DNA of 64,000 nt from Phoronis australis (taxonomy: Eukaryota > Phoronida > Phoronidae), in NCBI GenBank assembly GCA_002633005.1, contig NMRA01000172.1, positions 709,950 to 773,949 on the forward strand, written 5' to 3'. Within the stretch, counting starts at the first letter, position 1, and every line of letters begins with the position of its first letter. The notes beneath the pieces are model-generated. The model did not search any database and was not told the DNA's origin. It was given only the letters and a program-made list of their open reading frames with translations. A program made the translations under genes and the position numbers. Below, piece by piece: positions 1-10,647 of this stretch.

Positions 1-211
1 TGAATCAGCGCGGCTTTGCGTGATTTTGCATTTCACATCATAAAGAGTTCCATAGCAACTCGAGTATGAGTGTCAGATTTGAGTACGTTTGGAGTCTACT
101 CGAAATACGATATTAGATACGCTTTTTTGAGTACGACTCCAGTGAGCACGATTTTGAGTATGAAATCTCGAGTATGAGTATGAGTCTGAGTACGGAGATT
201 GGAGACCGGGC
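1..211 (+). repeat. Dispersed GAGTAYGAGT-rich repeat, right-hand inverted partner at 29815-30025
   Basis: The sequence is dominated by variants of CTCGAGTATGAGT and ends in GGAGATTGGAGACCGGGCCC. Its reverse complement recurs almost unchanged at 29815-30025, and a diverged direct relative lies at 30930-31197 with the same terminal motif. No coding potential is visible. It reads as a member of a dispersed non-coding repeat family. Confidence 0.75.
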
Positions 212-954
212 CCAGGTTTAACTGTTGAATATGACAGACTTGCATGATATAGGTGCAACTAAATGATGCCGCTGTGTGCATTCACGACGCAGTTTTAAAG
301 CGAAAATGTACTATTTTCAATATTCTGTTTTACGACGACACAAGATCAAACGTAGCAGGGGTGAATGAAACAATTTTTAAGGGGGGTCGTTCAAGGACTT
401 CTTAAAAGGGGGGACTAAGTCAAAAGTTTGAAAATTGTAGATTTGATATCACTAAAATCAACGGAAAAGGTGGTATGGACCCCTTGGCCCCCTTGGATCC
501 GCCTATGCGTAGACCAGTACGTGCTGGCTGGTGTCCTGCGGATTCCTCAGAATACGACTGGTCGAGTAGACTGTCATCGTCGGAAGCGCTACGGGTTTGA
601 CTGATAACAACATCTTCTAATTCTTCTGAGTTCCACCTCCTTTGGTTTCTGATTTAATGTTGCCAGGAATGGGTCTTGCTCCCCCTCCTTTCAGTTGGCC
701 GCGAAAACAAACACTAAAATGGCACGGAAATAAATTTGGACATTTATCATGTTTCGGCTAATCGTGAGCATGTACTTTAATGTGTGTCCTTGTGATGGGC
801 ACAGATATTACATTTTTCCTCATGAGAAAAGCTTTTAGACCTTTGTTTGCCCTGATTCTACTAGTATGTGCCATTGTATACCCACGTGATCAAGATTTCA
901 TTGAAGCACTTCGATAGTTTCTTTGTTGGGTTAATCCAGATTGACACAGCAGGG

Positions 955-1130
955 AGGCTTAGATACTTTAAACCTGATTTACTAAACCCGCTCCCTGGTC
1001 TAACAAAACTAGGCTTTCGTACTTTTAAACCATGTTGTGGAAATGAAAGTTAGGTCTAAAATTAAACCAGGTTTAGGAAGACCAGGTTTAAGTCTTGAAC
1101 CTGGTTTTGTTAAACCACCTTTACGCTGTA
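955..1130. repeat. Cluster of AAACCTGGTTT / AAACCAGGTTT palindromic motifs
   Basis: At least five occurrences of TTAAACCTGGTTT-like words lie in both orientations within about 170 bp, so the stretch can fold on itself. It may be a small non-autonomous element. No target duplication was identified. Confidence 0.45.
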
Positions 1131-2062
1131 TGTGTCAAATGAATTGAAACCACAATAATTTTGAATTATTAGCAGAGTTAACTGCACAACGCGCCCACGC
1201 GTCAGTAAGCGAAGTATTTAAAGCTGGCTCCCATTTTTTCAGTTTTTGAATTTTTGTGAAATTGGTTAATCAAAGCCTTATAGACAAATTTTCCATAGTC
1301 TCGGCGAAAGTAAGATACTTGAAAGTATTTGCGGAATGTTTGGCAAAATAATTTCATTTTTTATTTTTTACTCTAAGATATTCACGTAATGTTTTCCTCA
1401 AGCCGTAAAATTTTGTGAAAGGTGGAGAAATCCATGTGCACTACAGATTGATCATACGTCATCACGGCTCCCTCCCTGTGAGTCTAAAAAGTCATAAACA
1501 TACACCGTAATCAATTTTATGCCACTTTCTATAGTACAAGTACCTGTTACGTCTATAAGCGATAGATCTCTGTGTAATTACGTTAAGTGGTATCGTCTTT
1601 ACAGATTAAATCTATTGATCTAAGAATAATGACAAGTTTGCTAGTATCGCTTTCACCACTTAACCTACCAGGCCGCATTCCCATTAGGGGAACTTTGGTT
1701 TACAATAGTTTCATCAAAGCTTCGTTTACCTTCGCCACTTAATAGCGATTTCCATGTTATCGCTATGACAGCAGACGATGCAGTTCATTTTTCCCTCAAA
1801 CGAATATTGAGTAGTGGGTTTGAGGCTAACTGAAAATTGTTCCCCTGTCATTTAAGTGTGTTTATGAAAATGATTAGTTCAATTCTTTATCAGATATGAT
1901 TTCTTTTATTTATTTACGTCCGTCTATTGAGATCACGTCGGCTACGCTGCAATAACAAAGAACAGGTTTTGCGAGTCTGCCATCTTCGTATATCGCTGTC
2001 GCGATCACTACCCCGAGTGATTAAAAACCCATGAAACGTCCCGTTTTTAGTTTTAGAGCTAT

Positions 2063-2101
2063 TTGATGGTTTATGTTTATGCTATAAACATAAACCATCA
2101 A
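2063..2101. repeat. Perfect 18-bp inverted repeat with a 3-nt loop
   Basis: TTGATGGTTTATGTTTAT (2063-2080) is followed by GCT and then its exact reverse complement (2084-2101). The stem is AT-rich, and a transcript from either strand would form a strong hairpin. No gene is adjacent. Confidence 0.85.
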
Positions 2102-2493
2102 GAACTGACGAAGGGGATTCTATTGATATGACCCTAATGAGATTCGGTTGAAAACTGGCGGAGTAGCAAAAAGTTTTATTGACGGTATTTTTCATAGGAA
2201 TAACCAACACCGGAACAAAAGAATGCAAAAAACATGCCACGCATGCGCGGCGCAACCTCAGGAACGTAAGATCGAAGTTGGCAATCCAGGACTAGAGTTT
2301 TATTGTGCAAAGAATAATAAGAGACAATTCACGTGTCCTTTCGTGTAAGCGCATTATTCACGGCATGGACTGCAAACGTTATGCAACATTGTAACATGAA
2401 TACTAAAACAATATAAAAAGTATAATATTTTGTAATATGAAATATCTGATGGACAACAATGGAAAATGGCAATAATCAGATGTAACGTGCCCA

Positions 2494-2551
2494 CATTTTG
2501 AGGACCAGTTTGATGCCCATTATTCAGTGGACAAGACTGGTTCTCAAAATG
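2494..2551. repeat. Short palindromic element (ATTTTGAGRACCAGTTT)
   Basis: Inverted arms CATTTTGAGGACCAGTTT (2494-2511) and AAGACTGGTTCTCAAAATG (2533-2551) flank a spacer containing TATTCAGTGG. A related element, with the phrases CCCACATTTTGATGCCC and CTGGTTCTCAAAAT, lies at about 34300-34355. Partial matches lie near 37843-37925 and 45615-45650. I read it as a small dispersed MITE-like family. Confidence 0.55.
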
Positions 2552-2784
2552 TTGACACATTATATTGGACTATTCACATAGAAAACTAACCCCACGGAAA
2601 GATTCCACATCTCAGTTGTTCTTGCACAGCAAAGTGCCAGCCAAAAAGTGACCCTTGCAATAATTCGCAGTTAACTGGCCTTTTAGTCAGTAAACACTGC
2701 CAATAGAGGACCAGTCATTCAGTAAGTCAAGAAATTAGATTATGATAATATGTCATTGTCGCCGTGCGTTAAAAAGCGGAATAT

Positions 2785-2890
2785 TTTGATGGTGTGGCGG
2801 GAAACTAAAATAAAAAGGTGGAATAGTCCACCAAGAGCTGGAAAATTGGCCAGTACAAAGTACGCTGTCGGCAACAAGTATTGACTTGGA
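2785..2890 (+). repeat. Dispersed repeat, copy 1 of 3 (AAAAGTGGGACAGTCCG family)
   Basis: A stretch with GGCGGGAA, an A-rich AAAAAGGTGGAATAGTCCACC segment, TTGGCCAGTACAAAGTACGC and GTCGGCAACAAGTA matches, in the same order, 44970-45115 (direct) and 51150-51300 (reverse complement). No TIRs or ORF are evident. Confidence 0.6.
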
Positions 2891-4024
2891 TTTTTACAAG
2901 GCAAATTTTTCATTTCTTAAATATTATTGCGCGCCAGTATAGGTAAATACTGCATATAACAATGACTGCTAAGAAATCAAATTTAAAAAAGTGTTTAGGC
3001 GACAGGTAAGCACTGCATTAATTAATTACAATAGAAACAATTGAAAACAGTAATAATTGATGTAAACACAAACACACACACACACTCAGCTACGCAAAAA
3101 TGACTTTTTTAAACATACGTAAACACACCTCCTAGTATAGGGCCTAAACTTTTCATTTATAATTACACAACAAACACTCAGATAAATGTCATGTTGAAAA
3201 ACTTCTATTATGTAATTTGATAGTCTTTTGAAAGTGGTTCTAAAACTTCAGATGAAAAGATATCAGAGGCAGACTATTCCCGGTATTTGGCCAAACCACG
3301 CGTCGTCGGGTGCGTACATGTATAAAGAACATGGTCAATGTAACAGTCTGGTTTGTTGACTAATTTTGCCGAGGAATCGATGGTTGTCTAAAATCTAGCT
3401 CAAGAGTCTCGCTTAATGAACAAAACTGTCAAAATGAAAATGAAGGCTTGGTTTGATAACAACACTCGATCAAACCTCAGTCGAGCAGACTGCCGGAAAT
3501 TTATAGTCAGTCCTGAGTGAGCTCTGAAAGAAACTGTGAAAAAAATGACTAAAAATCTCTGGACTTGCGATCTTTAGGTGCGGCAGCCTGGCCACCTGTT
3601 GATTCACATGACGTAGTGAGTAGGGAACAAGAAGATCCCGAAGTGATTAAAGGCCTTAGTCTTCTTAAATTATTCACACGCTTCGTGATCAATGATAAAA
3701 CCGGGGTTTGGATCAGATGTGGACTTTTTACACTATGGCAAGATAAAATAAAAGGGATTATACAGTAATCATCGATTTGAAGAGATTGGTGCGAGTGAGC
3801 TGGGTGATACTATAGGTAGTTTAGTTAAAAATTGTCGAAGAAATAATGTTGTAGTCGATGGGACTGACGTCATTGCCGCAGAATGAAAAACCGGGTGACT
3901 CGGGTACGACTGTTGTGAATCTTTGTGTCCTGTAACGTCCGTGCTTAATTCCTTCCTCCCAGAAGCAAGCCCAAGAATCAAGATCGACATGTGTGTGTAT
4001 GTCACTGAAAATCTGACGAGAAAA

Positions 4025-4305
4025 CGGACTGGACTAAGCGCTTGATGTTGTCGCCTGGGTGAGCAGCTCACTGGTCCGAAGGTGCACTAGTCCGAAGGTG
4101 CACTAGTCCGAAGATGCACTAGTCCGAAGGTGAACTAGTCCGAAGTTATACATTTAAAGCGTTCGATTGTCGCCTGGGTGAGCAACTCAATGGTCCGAAG
4201 GTGCACTAGTCCGAAGGTGTACTAATAAAGCGCTCGATGTTGTCGCCAGGGTGAGCAGATCACTAGTACGAAGGTTCACTAGTCCGAAGGTCTACTAATA
4301 AAGCG
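4025..4305. repeat. 16-bp minisatellite (CACTAGTCCGAAGGTG) within a higher-order repeat
   Basis: Four to five tandem copies of CACTAGTCCGAAGGTG occupy 4070-4145. The block is embedded in a larger unit (TTGTCGCCTGGGTGAGCA, then the 16-mers, then AATAAAGCGCTCGAT) seen three times in decayed form up to about 4305. Related words (CCGAAGGTTCACTACT) occur in the 1.1-1.5 kb repeats near 12.6, 18.45, 19.17 and 28.85 kb. Confidence 0.8.
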
Positions 4306-4984
4306 GAACTAAGCGACAAAGCATTAACATACAATTTCTGTCGACATTGTAGCGAATGTAGATCTGCATTTGAATCGCACAGCTTTTCAGAATATTAGCC
4401 CGTAGCCACTCAAGGCATGCTTTGAATTTAAGTTCAATTTCGGTCGCAGAAAATCTGAATGAAGAGTACAATGTATTAGTATCCGACGGCCGGAGTATAA
4501 TGCACTTGACTTTCTTAAAAAGTCTGGCGAACAGGAATTTAGAATTGGTTTGTTCTTTCGGTTGCGATAGTAGGTAGCGCAAATTCAAAAAGTGTGAATT
4601 AATCAAAAAGTTTTTCCATCATCCCAAAATATTAATATTGCCTATTGCTATTTACAAACCTCTGTTCTACTGTACTGAAACATGAATGTATAAAGCCACA
4701 GTCATGCCCGCCAGGACGCCCGACATTTTATATAATAGTTATCAATATTGATTGTGACACACTTATTATATTTGAACAGCCTCTTACGTCATTAACAGCT
4801 TTATTATTATCCAAACTAAAGACAATTTTCACAAAAAATAAATTGCTTTTTAAGTTGTTCTAAAATCGCATAATATCGTTAATGTTTTTACAAATGTGAC
4901 ATCTGTTCGCATATTACAATTCTTAATAAACATAGATTATTACATGGCGAAGTCGTTATCCCCCGTTATCTAGAGCCCGAGTTG

Positions 4985-5737
4985 ATTTTGGAGCATTATC
5001 ACCCGAGGGGTGTTAAATCGGAAAATGCTTGATTTTTAGAGTAAAAAACAGAAAAATTTTCCTGGGCGGGAGGGGGGGCAAACCCCCTTTCCGACCTCCC
5101 CCCATTCGGTGCTATGCGCATCTAATCGTGCTTTGCGCAAATGTTTTCAGACAAAATGTTGGGCTTGTGATATCCTAGATCCGCCACTGCCTTATAGCGT
5201 CTATAAATTAAAAAATTTTTAAACATAGAAAAAGAGAGAAAAAAACGGAGAACGTGTCAAACATGAAAACCTGCAGTTGACACAGAGTTGAACTAACGAA
5301 CTTGCAGATTAAGCGCACGTTCTCTGCCACTGCACCACCACGACTTCACTCACAATTTGATAAGAGACCTACATGTACTTGTTTATGGTCCACAGCGTTT
5401 GTGCGCGAAACCTACTGCTTCTTGTAATGCTTATTACACTGTTTATATTTTGTGCAATTAGTTTGTAACAAATTTGTTGTATTTAAAATAGTCTTCAATT
5501 ACCCAAAAGACCAAATCCATTTTTGTGTAGGCAATAATGACGCGATTGCTTTGGAAATCGTCTTAAAATAAGGTTTGACAAAGAGAGAATTATGAGTTTC
5601 TGAGTGATTCACTAAGGTTTCGATTAAAATTCACATCTTACTAGCAGCTTCTACTCAGATTCCATTTTCTTTAAAAAATGAAGTAATTTTCTTCATTGCA
5701 GACGACGGAAACGGAGTCGTAGTGCGCAGCGCCACTG
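4985..5737 (-). mobile_element. Element with internal tRNA-like promoter, copy 1 (rearranged)
   Basis: The main body, 5190-5737, matches the elements at 22987-23699 and 60744-61336 and ends in the shared terminus CGCCACTG (5730-5737). The opposite end, 4985-5189, is present but inverted, again ending CGCCACTG at 5182-5189. On the minus strand an A-box-like TGGTGCAGTGG (5327-5337) and a B-box-like AGTTCAACTCT (5284-5294) sit at tRNA spacing. This is a SINE/MITE-like hybrid; the inversion of one end suggests internal rearrangement after insertion. Confidence 0.6.
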
Positions 5738-6149
5738 CCGGTCGCCTGGGATATTGCGTGAGAGCCTATACTTAGCCATAGTTTCGTAACGATTGAGCCG
5801 TGTTCCGCATTTGACACTTGAAATTGGATCTGAAAATCCCGNTCCCTACGCTCTTGCTGTTTTAGTTTTTTTGCGGCAGCCAAGGGGGGGCCTGCCCCCG
5901 CCCCCTAAATTCGCCTATGAAAGGTGACCTCGCTAATGTAGCCTTAAGACATTTCGAGTTACAACAATCGGGTACTTCTGATGAAGAACTAATCATTATT
6001 GCAAACTTAAGTGACGGTGAGTCTTAACCTAAGGTGGCTTAGAGTCACTTCTGGTCTCAACTTGGTCTTTGCTTAGATTACAGAGACTAAACATGTTTGG
6101 AAACAACCAACAGGTAGTTATTGTTTTGGACCAAGCTCTACATTAGCTT

Positions 6150-6780
6150 TACACTGCAAGTGTAAGTGCTCAAATGGAGATAATGGGTCAAATAGACATA
6201 ATGAGTCATTATGGAAGTAATGGTTAAAATGGACGTGTAACATGAATGGGAGGTTAGGGGCGGCTATAGCCCCCATTTTTTTCAGTGCTGCGCCACCCAT
6301 GGTCTATATGCGGCGCACCACAGGGGGGCTGCGGGGGCTATAGCCCACACTTTTTTCAGTGCTGCTCCACCCATTGTCTATAGGCAGGGGAACCACAGGG
6401 GAGCTGGGGGGTTATAGCCCGCCACTTTTTTCAGTGCTGCGCCACCCATGATAGGTTAAACCAACGGCCATTATGCTGAATTCATCACAGTTGGTAAAAT
6501 TGAAATTAATGGCCATTTTAATCATCGTTTGTGGAATACAAATTATTTAACGGTAAACTAATGCGTCAAGTACAACGCCGCTAGTGAAAACATATGGATG
6601 TAGAGTTTGAATATGAAATAACTGGTCAAAATAGACCCAATGTGTCAAACAAACATAACATGTTAAAATTTACCAATGGCTCAAACTAGAAACAATGGAT
6701 TAAAACGGACATGTAGGTAATGGATGACAATGGGCGCAATCAGTCAAAACGAACATAATAGGTCAAAATCTGCACACCGT
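6150..6780. repeat. Degenerate short tandem repeat (AATGGGTCAAAATGGACAT-like)
   Basis: Decayed copies of a word like ATGGGTCAAAATGGACATAA flank, on both sides, the 74-bp tandem block at 6264-6462. It lies just upstream of the receptor gene and shows no coding potential. Confidence 0.5.
6264..6462. repeat. 74-bp tandem repeat, about 2.6 copies
   Basis: Units begin at 6264, 6338 and 6412 with CTATAGCCC or TTATAGCCC, each followed by TTTTTTCAGTGCTGCGCCACCC. The spacing is exactly 74 bp. It sits about 450 bp upstream of the receptor start codon. Confidence 0.85.
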
Positions 6781-6824
6781 CAGAAAAGACGGTGGCTTAT
6801 TTATTCCATACGTCCCCTAATATT

Positions 6825-6905
6825 CCACTTTTTCTTACAGGGACAGGTGACAAGAGTAAGACACTGCATCTGCTAGCCACGTAGTTTACAGAAAAACTCC
6901 CGGAG
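6825..6905 (+). promoter_or_regulatory. 5' UTR of receptor gene with probable splice acceptor
   Basis: A pyrimidine tract ending TTTTTCTTACAG at 6840 is a strong splice acceptor 66 bp upstream of the ATG at 6906. This suggests an upstream non-coding first exon joined to a single coding exon. The first exon was not located. Confidence 0.5.
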
Positions 6906-9560
6906 ATGTTCACACCATTCCTACTTCAATGTGCTATTTTATCTAGTGTGTTTGTTTGGGTAAAACCTGAATTCTCCTCATTTTATGGTTGCGGCAACAG
7001 GACCGTTTATGATGTGCAACTTTATACTTCTCTGGCAAAACAATGCCTCAAAGATTCGCCGTTACTTACATGTCGTGCTGATGCATGCGGATCAGCTGTT
7101 CAGAAACCAGATGGAAAAAAGTCTAAAAGAAGAATAAATCTGTTTAAACCAGGTGCACAACCACGCCGCATTCCATTATGCTCATGTGACTATTTGTGCA
7201 TCAGGTATGGTGATTGCTGTCTAGATTTCTTTGCTAATTGTCCAGATCACGCAAAAGACGTTCTTCCAACGGAATGCTTTAAAACGGTAACCTCTTCGAA
7301 GACTTACACTACACTCATGGTGAACAAATGCCCAGATAAGTTCCAAGACGACAAGATTGCTAGAGCTTGTTTGAACACTGACGAATCTATAGTGAACAGA
7401 ATTCCAGTGAGAGACGGAGTAACAGGAATACAATACAGAAATCACTTTTGTGCTCAGTGTCACGATGCTACCCATATGAAGTTTTGGAACTTTTATGTTA
7501 CGTGTTATAACAATTCTGAAGGTTCTGCTGAAACCAGTCTTCAAGAATTTATGCATCGCTTGAATGACCCTCTTTGCAATTTGACTATGAAAGATACAGC
7601 TGGAGTATACCGTTACTGTCATCCAGAAATTGTCCGTGATTGTCCTCGTGGCTGCAAGTCAAATGACTTGGTAAATCGCTGTCGATCGTCGCCATCATTG
7701 TTGGTGATAACTAATAAAATGTACTACAAAAATTACTATTGTGCAATCTGCAATGACCCGCGAAACGTAGCTGGCATGACTTGCAGCGCCACGGCGTGGT
7801 CACACACCTCTATTGTCCCAACGTCGCCTAAACATATACTGTGGAAATTTTCATTCTCACTTCTTCTTGATGTGAATAAAATTGGAAAATTTCGTGTCGG
7901 TTTGTCCAAATTTTTAGGTTTGAAAACAAAAGGCCGTACTTCCTCCATAGCTGAGTGCGATTCGGTTAATCTGAATGAATGCAAGTTTTCAAGGTGTCAA
8001 AAAGACTACATTTTGCAAAACGGGGAGTGTGTTCCTCACTATGCCCAATCGTCCGTGCGAATAAACATACAATACATTCCTACTCAAGAAAACAGAGTAA
8101 CGACACAAATAGGAAGGAAAAAATTTAGGACGGAAACCACCCTCTTTATTGTGAAAGGCCTGGAGAAGTTGTTTGACATAAGCTCGAAACCCAGCTTCAA
8201 ACTAAGCGTGGAAAATCCCTCATTTGGAAGTAATTACTCAGCCAATCAGATTCTTCTCGACATCACGTTCATGCAGCAAATAAACAAAAACAACTGCCTT
8301 TCACAGAAAAAACATAAAGCAACGAGGTACGAAAATTTGAAATCTCTCCTGAAATCGTTATTTTCATCCAAAGACCTTGGCCATGTGCTATCAGTATCCA
8401 TGAATGCAAGTGATTGTTTACCAGCAAATACCAAGCTTATCGAATCCATGAGCACATTTAGATCACTGAACGAATCAATGAGCTCATTTAGATCGTTGAA
8501 CGAGTGCACTAACGAGACAGATTATGAAAGTGCTTTCAGTGTACTAAGCAACGGTGAGGTATTTCTACATGGTTTTGGTGGATCGGTGCCTAAAGCGGAT
8601 GTGCGTATGGTGAACGATTCCTTGATCGTCTGTCTCGACAATATCCAAACACATAGGCCTACCCAGAATACGCCGGCTTTAGGAATATTGACAATAGTGT
8701 GCTTTTCTGTTTCTGAAGTGTGTCTTCTAATTCGCATCCTCATCCAACCAATTTGCTCGGTGTATCATACATTTCCAGGAAAACTCCAGTTTTGCTTAAC
8801 TTTACAGTTATTCCTGGCTGCTCTGTTCTTCCTTCTACGCCCAGTGGTAAGCTTTATTCCCTGGTTGTGTGAAACGTTTGCAGCTCTCACTCAATGGGCT
8901 TATCTTTCAGTTTTCGCGTGGAAAAATGTGATTGCCATAGACACGTGGTCTACATTTCGTTTGAAAATACGCCATGCGCCTCAGAATGATCTCCGACGTC
9001 TGTTCGCGTCGTGGTGTTACGCCATTCTTGTACCTGGCACAGTAACAGTTGTATCCGTTATTTTCGACTTTTCTGATGTCGAAACAAGTTTTCAACCCAG
9101 TTTTGTTGATGGTGAACTCTGCTGGTTTACACAAAGGAACGCATTTTTGATTTTCTTTGTAGCTCCTGTGACAGCTCTTATTTTGTCCAATATCATCATA
9201 TATTGTCTTATTGCACAACTCCTTCACAAGTCGCTTAAACTGTCCAAGACTGTTACAAATTCGAAGAAAGTTTCAACAAAGAACGAGTTCATAATGTACT
9301 TGAAATTGTTCATCCTACTCGGAATGACGTGGATTTTTGGATTCGTTGCCATGGCAACAAATAATGAGGTTGTCTGGTATATTTTTACAGTGCTCAATGC
9401 GAGCCAAGGCTTATTCATCTTCGTCGCGTTTGTCAGTACACGTCGCGTCTTGAATGCATTAGGATTAGGAAAAACAACTCGCCTCTTTAACCAAACGTTT
9501 TCACCAAATTCTGCATCCAAGTCAACAAGCTCGTTAGGAAAGTGTTCGACGCGACTGTGA
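6906..9560 (+). CDS. Somatomedin-B-containing family-B2 (adhesion/Methuselah-like) 7TM receptor
   Basis: A complete 884-codon intronless ORF. Residues 1-20 form a hydrophobic signal peptide. C92, C94, C98, C104, C105 and C112 with the CxC...GDCC spacing indicate a somatomedin-B-like domain, followed by a long Cys-rich ectodomain (about 120-380). Seven hydrophobic helices span about 591-846. TM6 carries GMTWIFG (806-812) and TM7 carries NASQGLFIF (831-839), both hallmarks of secretin/adhesion receptors; C739-W740 is the expected extracellular-loop-2 CW. I see no clear GPS cleavage site before TM1. S513-E533 contains a tandem duplication (STFRSLNESM / SSFRSLNE). The family couples extracellular ligands to G proteins at the plasma membrane; this ligand is unknown. 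A single coding exon fits a retrogene or a lineage-specific expansion. An AATAAA lies at 9633-9638. Receptor class is confident; the subfamily is inferred. Confidence 0.92.
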   Translation: MFTPFLLQCAILSSVFVWVKPEFSSFYGCGNRTVYDVQLYTSLAKQCLKDSPLLTCRADACGSAVQKPDGKKSKRRINLFKPGAQPRRIPLCSCDYLCIRYGDCCLDFFANCPDHAKDVLPTECFKTVTSSKTYTTLMVNKCPDKFQDDKIARACLNTDESIVNRIPVRDGVTGIQYRNHFCAQCHDATHMKFWNFYVTCYNNSEGSAETSLQEFMHRLNDPLCNLTMKDTAGVYRYCHPEIVRDCPRGCKSNDLVNRCRSSPSLLVITNKMYYKNYYCAICNDPRNVAGMTCSATAWSHTSIVPTSPKHILWKFSFSLLLDVNKIGKFRVGLSKFLGLKTKGRTSSIAECDSVNLNECKFSRCQKDYILQNGECVPHYAQSSVRINIQYIPTQENRVTTQIGRKKFRTETTLFIVKGLEKLFDISSKPSFKLSVENPSFGSNYSANQILLDITFMQQINKNNCLSQKKHKATRYENLKSLLKSLFSSKDLGHVLSVSMNASDCLPANTKLIESMSTFRSLNESMSSFRSLNECTNETDYESAFSVLSNGEVFLHGFGGSVPKADVRMVNDSLIVCLDNIQTHRPTQNTPALGILTIVCFSVSEVCLLIRILIQPICSVYHTFPGKLQFCLTLQLFLAALFFLLRPVVSFIPWLCETFAALTQWAYLSVFAWKNVIAIDTWSTFRLKIRHAPQNDLRRLFASWCYAILVPGTVTVVSVIFDFSDVETSFQPSFVDGELCWFTQRNAFLIFFVAPVTALILSNIIIYCLIAQLLHKSLKLSKTVTNSKKVSTKNEFIMYLKLFILLGMTWIFGFVAMATNNEVVWYIFTVLNASQGLFIFVAFVSTRRVLNALGLGKTTRLFNQTFSPNSASKSTSSLGKCSTRL

Positions 9561-9632
9561 AATCAGTACCCGAGGAGTAACCAGTTTAGTGTGTTCAAGT
9601 ATGTGGATAGTAGCAGTGTTTGGACTTTTGCA

Positions 9633-9638
9633 AATAAA
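9633..9638 (+). terminator. Candidate polyadenylation signal of receptor gene
   Basis: AATAAA lies 73 bp after the stop codon, followed by a G/T-containing stretch (AATGTGCGGGG). It is the nearest canonical hexamer downstream of the CDS. Confidence 0.45.
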
Positions 9639-10493
9639 TGTGCGGGGCCAGCGGGGCCAGTTAGTCTGAAAATTTACAGGCACGGGTGCCAAGTTAACTT
9701 TTAAAAGTTACTGGCTGGGCCGCAAATCCACTGGCCCGGGGACAGCGTGTTTTTCGAACGCTCGATTGTAGCATTCTCTGTGAACCATCATGAGCATTCA
9801 ACAGATAGAATATCGTATTAGACATTCCGTTAACGAGCTTTGCCTGGAATAAATTCATGTAGAGTATACATGTAGTGCTCAATTAATAGTTAAGTTGTGA
9901 TTAACATAGATGTAAAAGAACGTGTTAGCTTAGGTGAATTGAAGATTCATGAATGGTCAACAATAATACGATAATCCTTGATTTCTTTGTACCAGCAAGA
10001 GTTCTAAAGAGAACAACATCAAAGCCTTCGGATTTCCCAAACTGTTGCATAGAAATTTATTCGTTCTAGTTGCAATGACTTTTACATGTATGTTGGCTGG
10101 AGTAACCGTGACTAGTCCACTCTAACATTGCGCTGCAACAGGGTACGAAGACTGTCTTGCACTCACGGACGAGCGTGAACCTCTCCAATCAAATGATCAT
10201 ATATCGGTCTCAATTTGATAACCTTAGTAATAAGTACTATGGAAAAAATCACTTTTTATTGCATGGTTGCCAGAAATTAGATTATAGTTGTAATGTTTTA
10301 TTACTCTAAATCCTTAATGATTTCACTTGTATAAATTTCCTAGTCAATAATCAACTGATTTAATTTCTACGTATGTTGAACTTTTTGATTTTTGTTGTAA
10401 TGTGTTAGTCCGTTAATTCCGTATGATTCCCATTTTGCTTTTGGTATTTTCTGTAATTAGTTATTATTATATTCCTAGTTTAATACTTTATCG

Positions 10494-10518
10494 CATATAT
10501 ATATATATATATATATAC
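10494..10518. repeat. (AT)n microsatellite
   Basis: About 12 uninterrupted AT dinucleotides. Confidence 0.95.
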
Positions 10519-10616
10519 ATTAACATGCATAAAAGTGTGTGTGCGTGTGTAAATATATACATGTATGTATATGGATATAATGTTTCGTTCTCTGGGACAC
10601 TTCTCTGTTGTACCAT

Positions 10617-10647
10617 TATTGTATTGTATTGTATTGTATTGTATTGT
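10617..10647. repeat. (TTGTA)n microsatellite
   Basis: About six tandem copies of TTGTA. Confidence 0.95.

Larger units (their letters stand above)
212..3560. other. Intergenic region with small repeats
   Basis: No convincing gene on either strand; the ORFs are short and have no recognisable motif. It holds a transposon-end-like stretch (about 360-505, ending GGATCCGCCTATG), a cluster of AAACCTGGTTT palindromes, a perfect hairpin at 2063-2101, a short inverted repeat at 2494-2551 and a dispersed repeat at about 2785-2890. Confidence 0.6.

Noticed and set aside
2050-2061. GTTTTAGAGCTA, identical to the start of Cas9 crRNA repeats, followed by a hairpin
   Set aside because: A single 12-nt match in an animal genome with no repeat array, spacers or cas genes; chance.
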